A stretch of DNA of 48,995 nucleotides from DASSWG01 sp041689995 (GTDB taxonomy: Bacteria > Bacteroidota > Bacteroidia > Flavobacteriales > Flavobacteriaceae), in NCBI GenBank assembly GCA_041689995.1, contig JBDNFD010000166.1, forward strand, positions 1 to 48,995. The letters run 5' to 3'. Shown piece by piece: positions 8,085 through 16,991 of the stretch. Numbering within the stretch: the stretch's first letter is position 1; each line of letters begins with the position of its first letter. The notes beneath the pieces are model-generated. The model had not been told where the DNA came from, did no database searches, and was given only the letters and a program-made list of their open reading frames with translations. A program made the translations under genes and the position numbers.

Positions 8085-9482
8085 TTGAGAAAAAAGAAGA
8101 TTAGGTTTTATCTCATGTTGAGTTTGGCCACGTTTGTTTTAGTATCTTGTTCAAAAGACAATGACGGGGAATATATGCCTTTGCCGACCGCACAAGACCG
8201 GATTTATGCCGGTGGGGAAACTACGATATTCACCCAAACCAGCAACTCGTTTAACCAACCAGCACCAAATTTAACATCAGCCGGATTGGAACAGCATTTG
8301 CGTGGCGATGCAGATTTTGACGCGACATTTGTGACTGCACCCGCTGAAATAAACAGTGGTTCTGGCCCAATCTTCAACAATCGCGCTTGCGTAAACTGTC
8401 ATTCCAAAGATGGCCGCTCCCCCTTTCCTACCGATCTCAATTCCTTGGACGGTGGGTTTTTAATGCGGGTCAGTCTTCCTGGCAATGATGAACACGGCGG
8501 GCCGAGGCCTATTCCAGGTTTTGGTACGCAAATTCAAAACCATGCTAATTATGGGTATGAACCCGAAGCCAAATATCAGGTCACTTACACCTCAATCACA
8601 GAAACTTTAGCCGATGGCACCAAAGTCATTTTAAAAAAGCCCCATTATTCTTTAATTGATACCTATATCCCAATGCCTTCAAATGCGCTTTTATCGCCAC
8701 GCTTGGCACCTGCCGTTTTCGGTCTGGGTTTATTGGAAGCGAATCCGGAAAGTCAAATTTTAAGCTATCAAGACATCAATGATGACAATGGCGATGGGAT
8801 TTCTGGGAAAGCTAATTATGTGTATGATGAGGCCAGTAACACCATGGAATTGGGACGGTTTGGTTGGAAAGCCAATGTTCCCACCGTTTTGCAACAATGT
8901 GCTGGCGCCTACAACGATGATATGGGCATCACATCCTATTATTTTCCGGAAGAGAGCGGCACAGGCCAAACAAATGGTGATGATGGTTTGGAAGACGACC
9001 CTGAAATTGAAGCTCAAACTCTTAATGATGTAGCCTTTTATTCGCGCACGTTAGGCGTGCCCGCGGGCAGAGACGTCAATGATAAAAATGTGTTGAAAGG
9101 ACAAGGTATTTTTAACCGAATTGATTGTGCAAAATGCCACATCCCTGAAATGCAAACCGGATATAGCGAAATATCTGCCGTGACCAACCAGAAAATATTT
9201 CCATTTTCCGATATGCTTTTGCACGATATGGGCGAAGGTTTGGCCGACGGCCGTCCAGATTATAACGCCAATGGTCGTGAATGGCGGACTACACCTTTAT
9301 GGGGAGTTGGCCTGACCCAAATAGTCAATGGCCACACCGATTTATTGCATGATGGCCGTGCAAAAAATATTACCCAAGCCATTTTGTGGCACGGAGGAGA
9401 GGCACAAGCTGCAAAAAATGCCTTTAAAGCACTTTCTACAAAAGAGCGCGAAGACTTACTCGCTTTTATAAAGTCCTTATAA
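8085..9482 (+). CDS. di-haem oxidoreductase family lipoprotein (DUF1111 / 'thiol oxidoreductase')
   Basis: A 465-residue exported protein with two haem-attachment motifs: CVNCH near residue 102 and CAKCH near residue 348. Both halves match the DUF1111 di-haem family commonly found beside imelysin genes. The chosen start is TTG 8085, because it gives a basic RKKKIRFYLM n-region before the lipobox LVSC; the next ATG (8115) would lose the charges. It follows imelysin after a 105-base gap. A likely job is periplasmic redox chemistry on iron coupled to uptake by imelysin and porin; the substrate is not known. Confidence 0.85.
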   Translation: MRKKKIRFYLMLSLATFVLVSCSKDNDGEYMPLPTAQDRIYAGGETTIFTQTSNSFNQPAPNLTSAGLEQHLRGDADFDATFVTAPAEINSGSGPIFNNRACVNCHSKDGRSPFPTDLNSLDGGFLMRVSLPGNDEHGGPRPIPGFGTQIQNHANYGYEPEAKYQVTYTSITETLADGTKVILKKPHYSLIDTYIPMPSNALLSPRLAPAVFGLGLLEANPESQILSYQDINDDNGDGISGKANYVYDEASNTMELGRFGWKANVPTVLQQCAGAYNDDMGITSYYFPEESGTGQTNGDDGLEDDPEIEAQTLNDVAFYSRTLGVPAGRDVNDKNVLKGQGIFNRIDCAKCHIPEMQTGYSEISAVTNQKIFPFSDMLLHDMGEGLADGRPDYNANGREWRTTPLWGVGLTQIVNGHTDLLHDGRAKNITQAILWHGGEAQAAKNAFKALSTKEREDLLAFIKSL

Positions 9483-9485
9483 TTT

Positions 9486-9608
9486 TCACTTTTGGTGGTG
9501 GAAAGCAAACAGGTGAAAGAAGAAATCGCCTCCATGCCCAATTATTATCGGTTTAGTTTGGATTCTTTGGAGAAGGAAGTAAAAGAATTATGGAGGTTGG
9601 GCATTTAA
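9486..9608 (+). pseudogene. hemB: hemB (delta-aminolevulinate dehydratase) fragment
   Basis: Only four bases past the di-haem gene stop, a stretch of about 40 codons reads VKEEIASMPNYYRFSLDSLE followed by KEVKELWRLGI and a stop. This is the early part of porphobilinogen synthase (about residues 35-75 of a protein of about 325), where flavobacterial HemB has nearly the same words. There is no start codon, no N-terminal RRLR region and no catalytic lysine region. It is a relic; a full hemB must be elsewhere if the cell makes haem. 9609-9704 shows nothing recognisable. Confidence 0.75.
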
Positions 9609-9704
9609 TCCGTGCAAAGTTGATTTAGTGAAATCCTTTCCCCAGAATGGACAGCACTGAAAGATGCGTTCCCCAACAACGCTCGAAGTAGGTTTGCTAT
9701 GCAC

Positions 9705-10319
9705 CTATTTACTTTGAACAAGCCAGGAATACTCCATAAAAGAATTTTTTAAGCGGGCTATTTTAGGATTGAATTCCGACGCAAAAACCAGGTATTGACA
9801 ATTGGAAAGATGCACTGGAATGCGGATAAGGGATTTGAATTCGTTGCTTCCCATCAAAAATTCCGCATCCTCCACAATGAACAATTTTAATTGTCCAACA
9901 TTAATTCCGGTCAAAGAGAGCAGTTGGTTCAATCTGTTCGGTGTTGCGATCACAATGTCCACACCATCATAAATATCGTCTTTTTGGTTTTGAATATCCA
10001 CTTTCTCGAAGGCGCTATAAATGCGTAAATCCATATAGCGCGAAAAGTCCAGAAAGCTTTTTTCTAAAATTTGAGCAGCTTCCTTATCTTTTACCATAAT
10101 CAACGCTCGGGGCGAATCTTCAAACTGGGCACTTCCCAGTTTTTGAATGGTGCCGATGACCAAAGCAGTCGTTTTTCCCGTACCTTGTGGAGCAATCCCG
10201 AATAAATTGGCGCCACTTTTTATTTTTGGCAATATCTTTTCTTGGAAAGGCAACGGATTTTCAATTTCTAACCGTTCCAAGGCTTCTTTCAATGGAGTAT
10301 TTAGTTTTTTAAAGACCAT
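9705..10319 (-). CDS. single-domain DEAD/DEAH-like helicase protein
   Basis: A 204-residue protein from ATG 10319 (a TTG two codons earlier is less likely). It holds a Q-motif-like PLPFQEKILP, Walker A APQGTGKT, motif Ib-like IATPNRLNQLL and a motif II of VEDAEF in place of DEAD. The motif III region (SAT) reads FASEFNP. Only the first RecA domain is present; no helicase C-terminal domain follows in any frame. Similar one-domain proteins occur in Flavobacteriia, so this is probably the natural length. Without the second RecA domain it is unlikely to be a processive helicase; a regulatory or RNA-binding ATPase role is a guess. Confidence 0.75.
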   Translation of the reverse strand: MVFKKLNTPLKEALERLEIENPLPFQEKILPKIKSGANLFGIAPQGTGKTTALVIGTIQKLGSAQFEDSPRALIMVKDKEAAQILEKSFLDFSRYMDLRIYSAFEKVDIQNQKDDIYDGVDIVIATPNRLNQLLSLTGINVGQLKLFIVEDAEFLMGSNEFKSLIRIPVHLSNCQYLVFASEFNPKIARLKNSFMEYSWLVQSK

Positions 10320-10369
10320 TTTCAAATTTTGATCAAATTTACGATAAGTATCCCTTTTTAGCCGCTGTA

Positions 10370-10401
10370 TAGAAAAGCTTTCCTATTTTTGTAGAAAAGC
10401 T
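10370..10401 (+). promoter_or_regulatory. promoter with paired TAGAAAAGCT direct repeats
   Basis: TAGAAAAGCT occurs at 10370-10379 and again at 10392-10401, 22 bases apart, flanking a TATTTTTG element (10384-10391) that fits the flavobacterial -7 consensus. A second TATATTTA follows before the lplA ATG at 10416. The repeat spacing of two helical turns could suit a regulator. Confidence 0.4.
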
Positions 10402-10415
10402 GCTATATTTACATT

Positions 10416-11396
10416 ATGCTCTGCATCAAACATCATTCCACCGATCCTTATTTCAACATTGCCACCGATGAATTCATTTTTAAACATATCAAAGAAGATT
10501 GTTTTATGTTGTGGCGCAACGACAATGCGATTATTGTCGGAAAGCACCAAAACACTATCGCAGAGGTGAACGTGGATTACGTAAAAGAAAAAGGAATAAA
10601 AGTTGTACGCCGGCTTTCTGGAGGTGGCGCGGTATATCACGATTTGGGAAACCTGAATTTCTCTTTCACACGCACGGGCGAGAACACCGAAATGGTCGAT
10701 TTTCGGCGATATACAAAACCCATCTTGGACGTTTTGGAAACCTTGGGAGTCCACGCAATATTTGAAGGAAGGAACGATTTGACCATCGACGGCAAAAAAT
10801 TCTCCGGAAATGCAGAACACGTGTTCAAAAATAAAGTCTTGCACCACGGAACCATTCTTTTTTCCTCGGAAATGAAGGATATTAGCGGAGCTTTGAAAGT
10901 GAACCCACTGAAATATAAAGGCCGCGGTATAAAATCTGTTCCGAATAGGGTGACAAATATAAGCGCCCATTTGAAGGAAAAAGTAAGTTTGGAAGAATTT
11001 ACCAACAAAATCATGGATTATATTGTTTCCGCTTTTCCGGAAGCCAAAATGTATGAATTCACTCCATCAGACCTCGAAAAAATTGGAGAAATACGCGATG
11101 AAAAATATGCCACTTGGGAATGGAATTATGGCTATTCGCCAGATTATGATTTCACCGAAGGAATGCGCACCAAAGGTGGAACGGTGGAAATGAACATGAA
11201 CGTTTCGGGCGGAATGATCACCGATGTGAAAATATATGGCGATTTCTTCCATATCAAAGATATCGAACCGATCGAACGCGCCTTGGAAAACACCAAACAC
11301 GAAGAAAACGAAATTAGAAAAGTGCTGAAACGCTTCAATTTAAAGGAATATTTCAACGAAGTGACCGAAGATGATTTGGTTTCCATTATGTTTTAA
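10416..11396 (+). CDS. lplA: lipoate-protein ligase A
   Basis: A 326-residue enzyme that attaches lipoate to the E2 subunits of 2-oxoacid dehydrogenases and glycine cleavage H protein using ATP. The family signature RRLSGGGAVYHDLGNLNFSF is at residues 65-84, KFSGNAE and HHGTILF (the lysine and lipoyl-AMP region) follow, and the C-terminal accessory domain is present (GGTVEMNMNVSGGMITDVKI). Length is normal for bacterial LplA with the accessory domain. The methyltransferase gene starts one base after its stop, so the two are co-transcribed. Confidence 0.93.
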   Translation: MLCIKHHSTDPYFNIATDEFIFKHIKEDCFMLWRNDNAIIVGKHQNTIAEVNVDYVKEKGIKVVRRLSGGGAVYHDLGNLNFSFTRTGENTEMVDFRRYTKPILDVLETLGVHAIFEGRNDLTIDGKKFSGNAEHVFKNKVLHHGTILFSSEMKDISGALKVNPLKYKGRGIKSVPNRVTNISAHLKEKVSLEEFTNKIMDYIVSAFPEAKMYEFTPSDLEKIGEIRDEKYATWEWNYGYSPDYDFTEGMRTKGGTVEMNMNVSGGMITDVKIYGDFFHIKDIEPIERALENTKHEENEIRKVLKRFNLKEYFNEVTEDDLVSIMF

Positions 11397-11397
11397 T

Positions 11398-11871
11398 ATG
11401 GCTCAAACCAGCATAAAAACCCCATTGGGCACCGCAATAATTGAAGGTGATGAAAATGGAATTTCCAAGATTTCCATTTCTGGGGAAACTTTGCAATTTC
11501 CTTCTGAAATACCCCAGAAACTAGAGCAGGCAATTTTCCAACTGCAGAAATATTTTGCAGGAAATTTGACGAATTTCGAATTAAAATTAAACCCATCGGG
11601 CACAGAATTTCAACAAAAAGTGTGGGAAGAATTAGCAAAAATCCCTTTCGGAAAAACACTTTCCTATTATGAACTTTCGGAAAAAATAGGTAATCCAAAG
11701 GCTATTCGGGCTGTCGCTGCCGCCAATGGAAAGAATCCCTTGTGGATCGTGGTTCCTTGTCACCGGGTGATTGGCTCCGATGGTTCGCTGACCGGTTACG
11801 CAGGCGGATTGTGGCGAAAAAAATGGTTGCTGGAGCACGAAAATCCCGTAAAACAGTCGCGGTTATTTTGA
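11398..11871 (+). CDS. ogt: methylated-DNA--protein-cysteine methyltransferase
   Basis: A 157-residue suicide enzyme that repairs O6-methylguanine by moving the alkyl group to its own cysteine. The active-site block VPCHRVIGSDGSLTGYAGG contains Cys121, and the helix-turn-helix region has YYELSEKIGNPKAIRAVAAA. ATG 11398 is used because it lies directly after the lplA stop and begins the usual N-terminal strand (SIKTPLGTAII); a longer reading from 11371 overlaps lplA and adds nothing conserved. Confidence 0.93.
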   Translation: MAQTSIKTPLGTAIIEGDENGISKISISGETLQFPSEIPQKLEQAIFQLQKYFAGNLTNFELKLNPSGTEFQQKVWEELAKIPFGKTLSYYELSEKIGNPKAIRAVAAANGKNPLWIVVPCHRVIGSDGSLTGYAGGLWRKKWLLEHENPVKQSRLF

Positions 11872-11971
11872 ACGATATTTTTTAGTACCTTGGGAAATGT
11901 TTTTTGAATAGAATTTGAATTCTGAAGTAAACAAAGATAATTCATCAAAAATTAATCCAACTTCTGGCATC

Positions 11972-12691
11972 ATGGCAAGTCTTCCAAAAATTGAAAACAT
12001 CTTGTTCCTCGATATTGAAACCGTTCCGGAACTTGAAACTTATTCCGAATTGGACGAGGAAAAAAAACATCTTTGGGAATTAAAAACCCAGTATAAGCGC
12101 AAAGAAGATTTCACCGCAGAAGAATTTTATGACAATGCGGGAATTTGGGCCGAATTCGGGAAAATTGTTTGTATTTCCGTAGGTTATTTCACATTCCATG
12201 ACGGTGTCCGCAATTTCCGAACCACCACTTTTCAAGGGGAAGAACCGCAACTTTTATTGGATTTCAAACAATTATTGAACACACATTTCGGCAAACCTCG
12301 GCATGTGCTTTGCGCCCATAATGGCAAGGAATTTGACTTTCCGTACATCGCCCGAAGAATGTTGATCCATAAAATTAGTCTTCCGGCAAAGCTTGATTTA
12401 TTTGGAAAAAAACCTTGGGAAGTGCCGCATCTTGATACCTTGGAATTGTGGAAATTCGGTGATTACAAGCATTATACTTCCCTAAAATTATTGACTCATG
12501 TATTGGGAATTCAATCGCCAAAAGACGATATCGATGGAAGTCAGGTGCGCGAGGTTTTTTATAAAGAACAAAATATAGATCGCATCGCTGCGTATTGCGA
12601 AAAAGATGTTGTCGCCGTTGCCCAGATAATTTTACGTTTTCACCAAGAAGAACTTTTGCAAGATTCCGAAGTGGTTTCCGTAAGATTTTAG
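11972..12691 (+). CDS. 3'-5' exonuclease, PolB-exonuclease-like (PF10108 type)
   Basis: A 239-residue DnaQ/RNase H-fold nuclease. Acidic exonuclease motifs are visible: FLDIETVP (DxE, residues 14-16), CAHNGKEFDFPYIARR (motif II) and YCEKDVVAVAQI (motif III, with a Tyr/Asp arrangement). ATG 11972 places the first strand immediately at the N-terminus, as in relatives; a TTG at 11915 would add an unconserved tail. The family is described as predicted PolB-like exonucleases; the specific DNA repair or RNA role is not established. Confidence 0.85.
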   Translation: MASLPKIENILFLDIETVPELETYSELDEEKKHLWELKTQYKRKEDFTAEEFYDNAGIWAEFGKIVCISVGYFTFHDGVRNFRTTTFQGEEPQLLLDFKQLLNTHFGKPRHVLCAHNGKEFDFPYIARRMLIHKISLPAKLDLFGKKPWEVPHLDTLELWKFGDYKHYTSLKLLTHVLGIQSPKDDIDGSQVREVFYKEQNIDRIAAYCEKDVVAVAQIILRFHQEELLQDSEVVSVRF

Positions 12692-12728
12692 GGCTGGTTT
12701 TTGCAGGTTTAAAAACTCAAGCAACTGC

Positions 12729-13397
12729 CTAATTTTCCTTTTCCAAAACAGCTATATCTTTCAATAATTTCTGAATTGCCTCCGGATCGGTGCCGTCATA
12801 GAACCCGCGGATGCGTTTCTCTTTGTCCACCAGCACAAAATTTTCGGTATGAATCATATCGTACGGCCCGCCATCACCAATGGTTTTGGTGGCCAAATAG
12901 GATTTGCGTGCTAAATCATAAATCTCCTCTTTGCTTCCAGTTACCAAATTCCATTTTTCGTCGTTTACGCCCTTTTCAACGGCATACTTTTTCAGTTGAG
13001 CCACATCATCCACTTCCGGCATAACAGTGTGTGACAGTAGTTTAACTTCCTCATCATTCTTTAAAGCCGCCTGGACCTTCACCATATTGTCCGTCATAAT
13101 AGGACAAATAGTTGGACATGTGGTGAAGAAAAAATCGGCTACATAAATTTTTCCATCGTAATCTTTTTGGGTAATCGTATCGCCATTTTGGTTTACCAGT
13201 TTGAAATCGGCAATAGTGTGATATTTTCGAATATGTCGGATCGAAGGATCAACTAATTCCGCGTTGACTTCGCTCGGTTGAAAAACAGGCAGTTTTATTT
13301 TTGGCATTTTCAAGGAATAAATTACGGAAACAATAATTGCCGAAAGCACTAGCAATACCAAGGCAAACCATTTGTATTTCGAGAAAAACCAGATCAT
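12729..13397 (-). CDS. SCO family copper chaperone
   Basis: A 222-residue membrane-anchored thioredoxin-fold protein. One N-terminal helix (about 8-28) precedes a periplasmic domain with the copper-binding CPTIC motif (Cys94 and Cys98) and the distal histidine in MIHTENF (His183), the classic SCO ligand set. SCO proteins deliver copper to the CuA site of cytochrome c oxidase or act as thiol reductases for it. A TAATTTTG -7 element at 13420-13427 lies 22 bases before the start on the minus strand. Divergent from the M1 peptidase. Confidence 0.93.
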   Translation of the reverse strand: MIWFFSKYKWFALVLLVLSAIIVSVIYSLKMPKIKLPVFQPSEVNAELVDPSIRHIRKYHTIADFKLVNQNGDTITQKDYDGKIYVADFFFTTCPTICPIMTDNMVKVQAALKNDEEVKLLSHTVMPEVDDVAQLKKYAVEKGVNDEKWNLVTGSKEEIYDLARKSYLATKTIGDGGPYDMIHTENFVLVDKEKRIRGFYDGTDPEAIQKLLKDIAVLEKEN

Positions 13398-13419
13398 CCT
13401 TTCAAAATTTCAACATTTG

Positions 13420-13427
13420 CAAAATTA
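13420..13427 (-). promoter_or_regulatory. -7 promoter element for the SCO gene
   Basis: The minus strand reads TAATTTTG, matching TAnnTTTG, at a typical distance from the ATG. The upstream -33 TTG is not obvious. Confidence 0.4.
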
Positions 13428-13474
13428 GAATTTTAAAGCTGAATTGCTTAGCTTTACATCAAAATTATCGTCTA

Positions 13475-15400
13475 ATGAAAAAGAAATTTATTTTTTTGCT
13501 TATTGTTTTGTTTGGTTTGAATGCGTTTTCCCAAGAAGATCTGGCGATGGAACGAATGTATTTAGCTGAAAAAAATGCTGGAAAATCGCTCATGGAATTT
13601 AGGGCTAACCCAAATACAGGAAATTACGATGTGACGCATTACAACCTGGAATTTACACTCGATCCGGCGGTGGAATATCTCAACGGGATTGTGAGCACCA
13701 CGTTCACGGCAAAAGAACCTATGACTTCCATTCACTTCGATTTCGATCAGCAAATGACGGTGAACCAAGTAACCTTAAATGGAAACCCATTGAGCTTCGC
13801 CCAAAATTTTGACGATGAACTGATAATTGATTTTCCGTCCACTATTGCTACTGGTCAGTCGGAAACCGTGGTCATTGATTATGAAGGAAACCCAGAAAGT
13901 TCTGGGTTCGGTTCATTTGAGCAATCCACGCATAGCGGCGCTCCTATAATTTGGACACTTTCCGAGCCCTATGGCGCCATGGCGTGGTGGCCTTGTAAGC
14001 AAGATTTAATAGACAAAGCCAATAGCATTGACGTATATATCACTGCTCCTTCACAATATACAACTGTTTCCAATGGCATAATTGTGGGCGAAACCACAAC
14101 TGGCGGACTAAAAACCACACACTGGGAACACAATCATCCGATCACGCCTTATCTTATCGCGATTGCTGTGAGCAATTTCGCGAAATATACCGATATGGCG
14201 GGAAGTGGCGCGACACCTTTCCCCATTGATAATTATATTTATCCTGAAGATCTTTCATACGTCCAAACAAAAACACCGGTCACCGTGGACATCATGGATT
14301 TTTATGAAGCCACATTTGAACCTTATCCGTACAATGACGAAAAATATGGCCATTGTCAGTTTGGCTGGGGCGGCGGAATGGAACATACCACCATATCTTT
14401 CATGGGCGGTTTCAGTCGTGGACTGATTGCTCATGAACTGGCGCACCAATGGTTTGGCGATAAAGTGACTTGCGGTTCTTGGCAAGATGTTTGGCTCAAC
14501 GAAGGATTTGCGGAATATTTAGCCGGAATGGTGGTCGAGGAAATGGATGGAGAAGCGGATTTCAATATGTGGAAAGCCGGCGAGGTAAATTATATCACCT
14601 CCAGTCCGGGCGGGTCTGTTTATATTCCCGCTGCCGACACTCTGAGCACAAATCGGGTTTTTAGTGGTCGACTAACATATGCTAAAGGCGCCATGGTTTT
14701 GCACATGCTTCGGAAAAAACTGGGCGAAACTACCTTTTTCCTCGCTTTACAAAATTATTTGGACGATCCAGATCTAGCTTACGGTTTTGCCAAAACCCCA
14801 GATTTACAAGCGCATTTAGAAACTGCTTCTTCCTTGGATTTAAATGAATTTTTTCAAGATTGGGTATATGGAGAAGGTTTTCCTTCCTACGAAATACTTT
14901 GGCATCAAGAAGGCGATAACGATGTGGTGCTTACCTTTCAACAAACACAATCCGATCCATCGGTCAGCTTTTTTGAAGCTCCTGTAAACCTTGAATTTTT
15001 TGGGGCGAACAATGAACACTTAGAAGTGGTTTTTGATAACACCGAAAATTTCCAGACTTTCACCCATAATATTCCTTTCACGGTGGCCTCCATTCAAATT
15101 GATCCGCATTTTGACCTAATTTCCAATTACAATTCCGCTACCTTGGATTCTATTGCGTTCTCTTTAAGGGATCTGACGTTTTTCCCGAATCCGGTGAATG
15201 ACAAGTTATATGTTCAAAAACCCGAAAATGTTGAAATCCGTTCGTACGAAATTTCTAATATTCTAGGTGAAATAATACAATCTTCCGAAATTTTCAATGG
15301 CTTTATTGCTACCGACATTCTGGCACCGGGACTTTATTTTATTTCAGTACATACCTCTGAAGGTTCCATCACACAAAAAATTGTCAAGAATGCGAGGTAA
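13475..15400 (+). CDS. M1 family aminopeptidase with type IX secretion sorting domain
   Basis: A 641-residue secreted zinc metallopeptidase. ATG 13475 gives a clean signal peptide ending AFSQ. The M1 catalytic set is complete: the substrate-anchoring GGGMEH near residue 298, the zinc motif HELAH at 320-324 and the third ligand Glu343 in LNEGFAEY. The last 75 or so residues form a Por-type sorting domain, beginning FFPNPVNDKLYV and ending ITQKIVKNAR, so the enzyme is expected to leave the cell or be surface-attached by the type IX system. It likely serves peptide scavenging. A longer frame from 13337 would overlap the SCO gene and is not the start. Confidence 0.93.
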   Translation: MKKKFIFLLIVLFGLNAFSQEDLAMERMYLAEKNAGKSLMEFRANPNTGNYDVTHYNLEFTLDPAVEYLNGIVSTTFTAKEPMTSIHFDFDQQMTVNQVTLNGNPLSFAQNFDDELIIDFPSTIATGQSETVVIDYEGNPESSGFGSFEQSTHSGAPIIWTLSEPYGAMAWWPCKQDLIDKANSIDVYITAPSQYTTVSNGIIVGETTTGGLKTTHWEHNHPITPYLIAIAVSNFAKYTDMAGSGATPFPIDNYIYPEDLSYVQTKTPVTVDIMDFYEATFEPYPYNDEKYGHCQFGWGGGMEHTTISFMGGFSRGLIAHELAHQWFGDKVTCGSWQDVWLNEGFAEYLAGMVVEEMDGEADFNMWKAGEVNYITSSPGGSVYIPAADTLSTNRVFSGRLTYAKGAMVLHMLRKKLGETTFFLALQNYLDDPDLAYGFAKTPDLQAHLETASSLDLNEFFQDWVYGEGFPSYEILWHQEGDNDVVLTFQQTQSDPSVSFFEAPVNLEFFGANNEHLEVVFDNTENFQTFTHNIPFTVASIQIDPHFDLISNYNSATLDSIAFSLRDLTFFPNPVNDKLYVQKPENVEIRSYEISNILGEIIQSSEIFNGFIATDILAPGLYFISVHTSEGSITQKIVKNAR

Positions 15401-15503
15401 ACCCATTAAAGAATAAAACGCCTCCATAGAACATCTGCGCCACATAATTAAAAAAACATGGGAATGATCAGCAGATTTAATATTGAGGGGAAAAAAACGG
15501 AAA

Positions 15504-16169
15504 TCAGGAATGTCGTAAGTCCATTTCTGGCACATTGGTATCTATGATAAGATCTCCTTCTGTTCTTTGCTGAATTTCCAAAACGCTAACTCCGGGCGCG
15601 CGTTCCACAAGCCGAAATCCGTTTTTAGTGACTTCCAACACCGCGAGATTGGTCACAATTTTGGTGACACATCCCACGCCGGTCAAGGGCAGGCTGCAAC
15701 GTTTCAAAAGCTTGGATTCCCCAGCCCGATTGGTGTGCATCATCGCTACAATTATATTTTCCGCCGAAGCCACCAAATCCATGGCACCACCCATTCCTTT
15801 CACCAGTTTCCCTGGGATTTTCCAATTTGCGATATCACCATTTTCGGCCACTTCCATCGCCCCCAAAATTGTGAGATCAACGTGTTTTCCCCGAATCATT
15901 CCGAAGCTCATGGCTGAATCAAAAAAGCTTGCGCCCGGCAAGGCCGTGATTGTTTGTTTTCCAGCATTTATGAGATCCGGATCTGCTTCCCCTTCGTAAG
16001 GAAAAAGTCCCATTCCCAAAATACCATTTTCACTTTGGAATTCAACATTAATATCATTTCGTACAAAATTGGCCACCAAAGTCGGTATGCCAATTCCCAA
16101 GTTCACATAATACCCATCCTGAATTTCTTGTGCGATACGCCGCGCTATTCCGTTTTTATCTAATGACAT
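15504..16169 (-). CDS. scoB: 3-oxoacid CoA-transferase subunit B
   Basis: The 221-residue beta subunit of succinyl-CoA:3-oxoacid CoA-transferase, which activates acetoacetate by moving CoA from succinyl-CoA. The catalytic glutamate is Glu47 in FQSENGILGMG, and the GYYVNLGIGIPTLVANFV opening is standard. The subunit A gene lies two bases upstream, so both are made from one mRNA. Full length for the family. Confidence 0.95.
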   Translation of the reverse strand: MSLDKNGIARRIAQEIQDGYYVNLGIGIPTLVANFVRNDINVEFQSENGILGMGLFPYEGEADPDLINAGKQTITALPGASFFDSAMSFGMIRGKHVDLTILGAMEVAENGDIANWKIPGKLVKGMGGAMDLVASAENIIVAMMHTNRAGESKLLKRCSLPLTGVGCVTKIVTNLAVLEVTKNGFRLVERAPGVSVLEIQQRTEGDLIIDTNVPEMDLRHS

Positions 16170-16171
16170 CT

Positions 16172-16873
16172 TTATTGTTTTTGGCGAACGGTCAATTGTT
16201 CAATTCGTTTTTCATAAGCATTTCCTTGGAAAATCCGTTGTACGAAAATTCCTGGAATATGGATTTGGTTTGGGTCAAGTTCCCCTGGTTTTACCAATTC
16301 TTCAACCTCCACCACAGTAGTTTTGGCTGCACCGCACATTACCGGATTGAAATTCCTTGCCGTTCCTTTAAAAATAAGATTTCCGACCTCATCTCCTTTC
16401 CATGCTTTCACAAAGGCAAAATCTGCTTTGAAGGATTCTTCCACCACATAATGTTTCCCGTTGAATTCTCGTATTTCTTTTCCTTCAGCCACTTCTGTTC
16501 CATATCCGGCGGCAACAAAAATTGCCGGAAACCCCTGTTGCGCGGCGCGGCATTTTTCTGCTAACGTACCTTGGGGAGTGAGTTCAACATCAAGTTCGCC
16601 GGTGAGCATTTGTCGCTCAAATTCAGCGTTTTCACCAACGTAAGAAGCAATCATTTTCTTGATTTGTTTCTTTTTTAGGAGCATACCAAGCCCAAAATCG
16701 TCCACGCCGGCATTATTTGAAATGCATGTCAAGTCTTTCACATTCATGCGAACGATTTCAGCGATCAAGTTTTCTGGTATTCCGCAAAGGCCAAAACCAC
16801 CGAACATTAAAGTCATTCCGCTTTCCAAGCCCTTTAAGGCTTCGGTTACATTAGGCACTGTTTTTTTTATCAT
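16172..16873 (-). CDS. scoA: 3-oxoacid CoA-transferase subunit A
   Basis: The 233-residue alpha subunit, partner of the gene just downstream. It carries the glycine-rich CoA-binding signature FGGFGLCGIPENLI at about residues 24-37, plus SNNAGVDDFGLGMLL and IFVAAGYGTEVAEGKE. Together the pair handles ketone-body or branched-chain-derived acetoacetate use. The upstream minus strand has a TATTTTTTG string that is one base longer than the -7 consensus. Confidence 0.95.
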   Translation of the reverse strand: MIKKTVPNVTEALKGLESGMTLMFGGFGLCGIPENLIAEIVRMNVKDLTCISNNAGVDDFGLGMLLKKKQIKKMIASYVGENAEFERQMLTGELDVELTPQGTLAEKCRAAQQGFPAIFVAAGYGTEVAEGKEIREFNGKHYVVEESFKADFAFVKAWKGDEVGNLIFKGTARNFNPVMCGAAKTTVVEVEELVKPGELDPNQIHIPGIFVQRIFQGNAYEKRIEQLTVRQKQ

Positions 16874-16939
16874 CGGATTTTTCTTTGTCGAAATTTACAA
16901 AATTTTGTTTTCAAGGCAAAAAATAGTTTTAGAAAGCTC

Positions 16940-16971
16940 TTGGTAATTTCATCCTAAAAATAGTACATTTA
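16940..16971 (+). promoter_or_regulatory. candidate promoter for the 16992 gene
   Basis: TTG (16940-16942), a 21-base spacer, then TACATTTA (16964-16971), which is one base off TAnnTTTG. It sits 20 bases before the ATG in a divergent intergenic region. Confidence 0.35.
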
Positions 16972-16991
16972 CAAAAAGAACAGAAATAGGT

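Noticed and set aside
15567..15999. Plus-strand ORFs opposite scoB
   Set aside because: Shadow frames of a well-conserved gene on the other strand.
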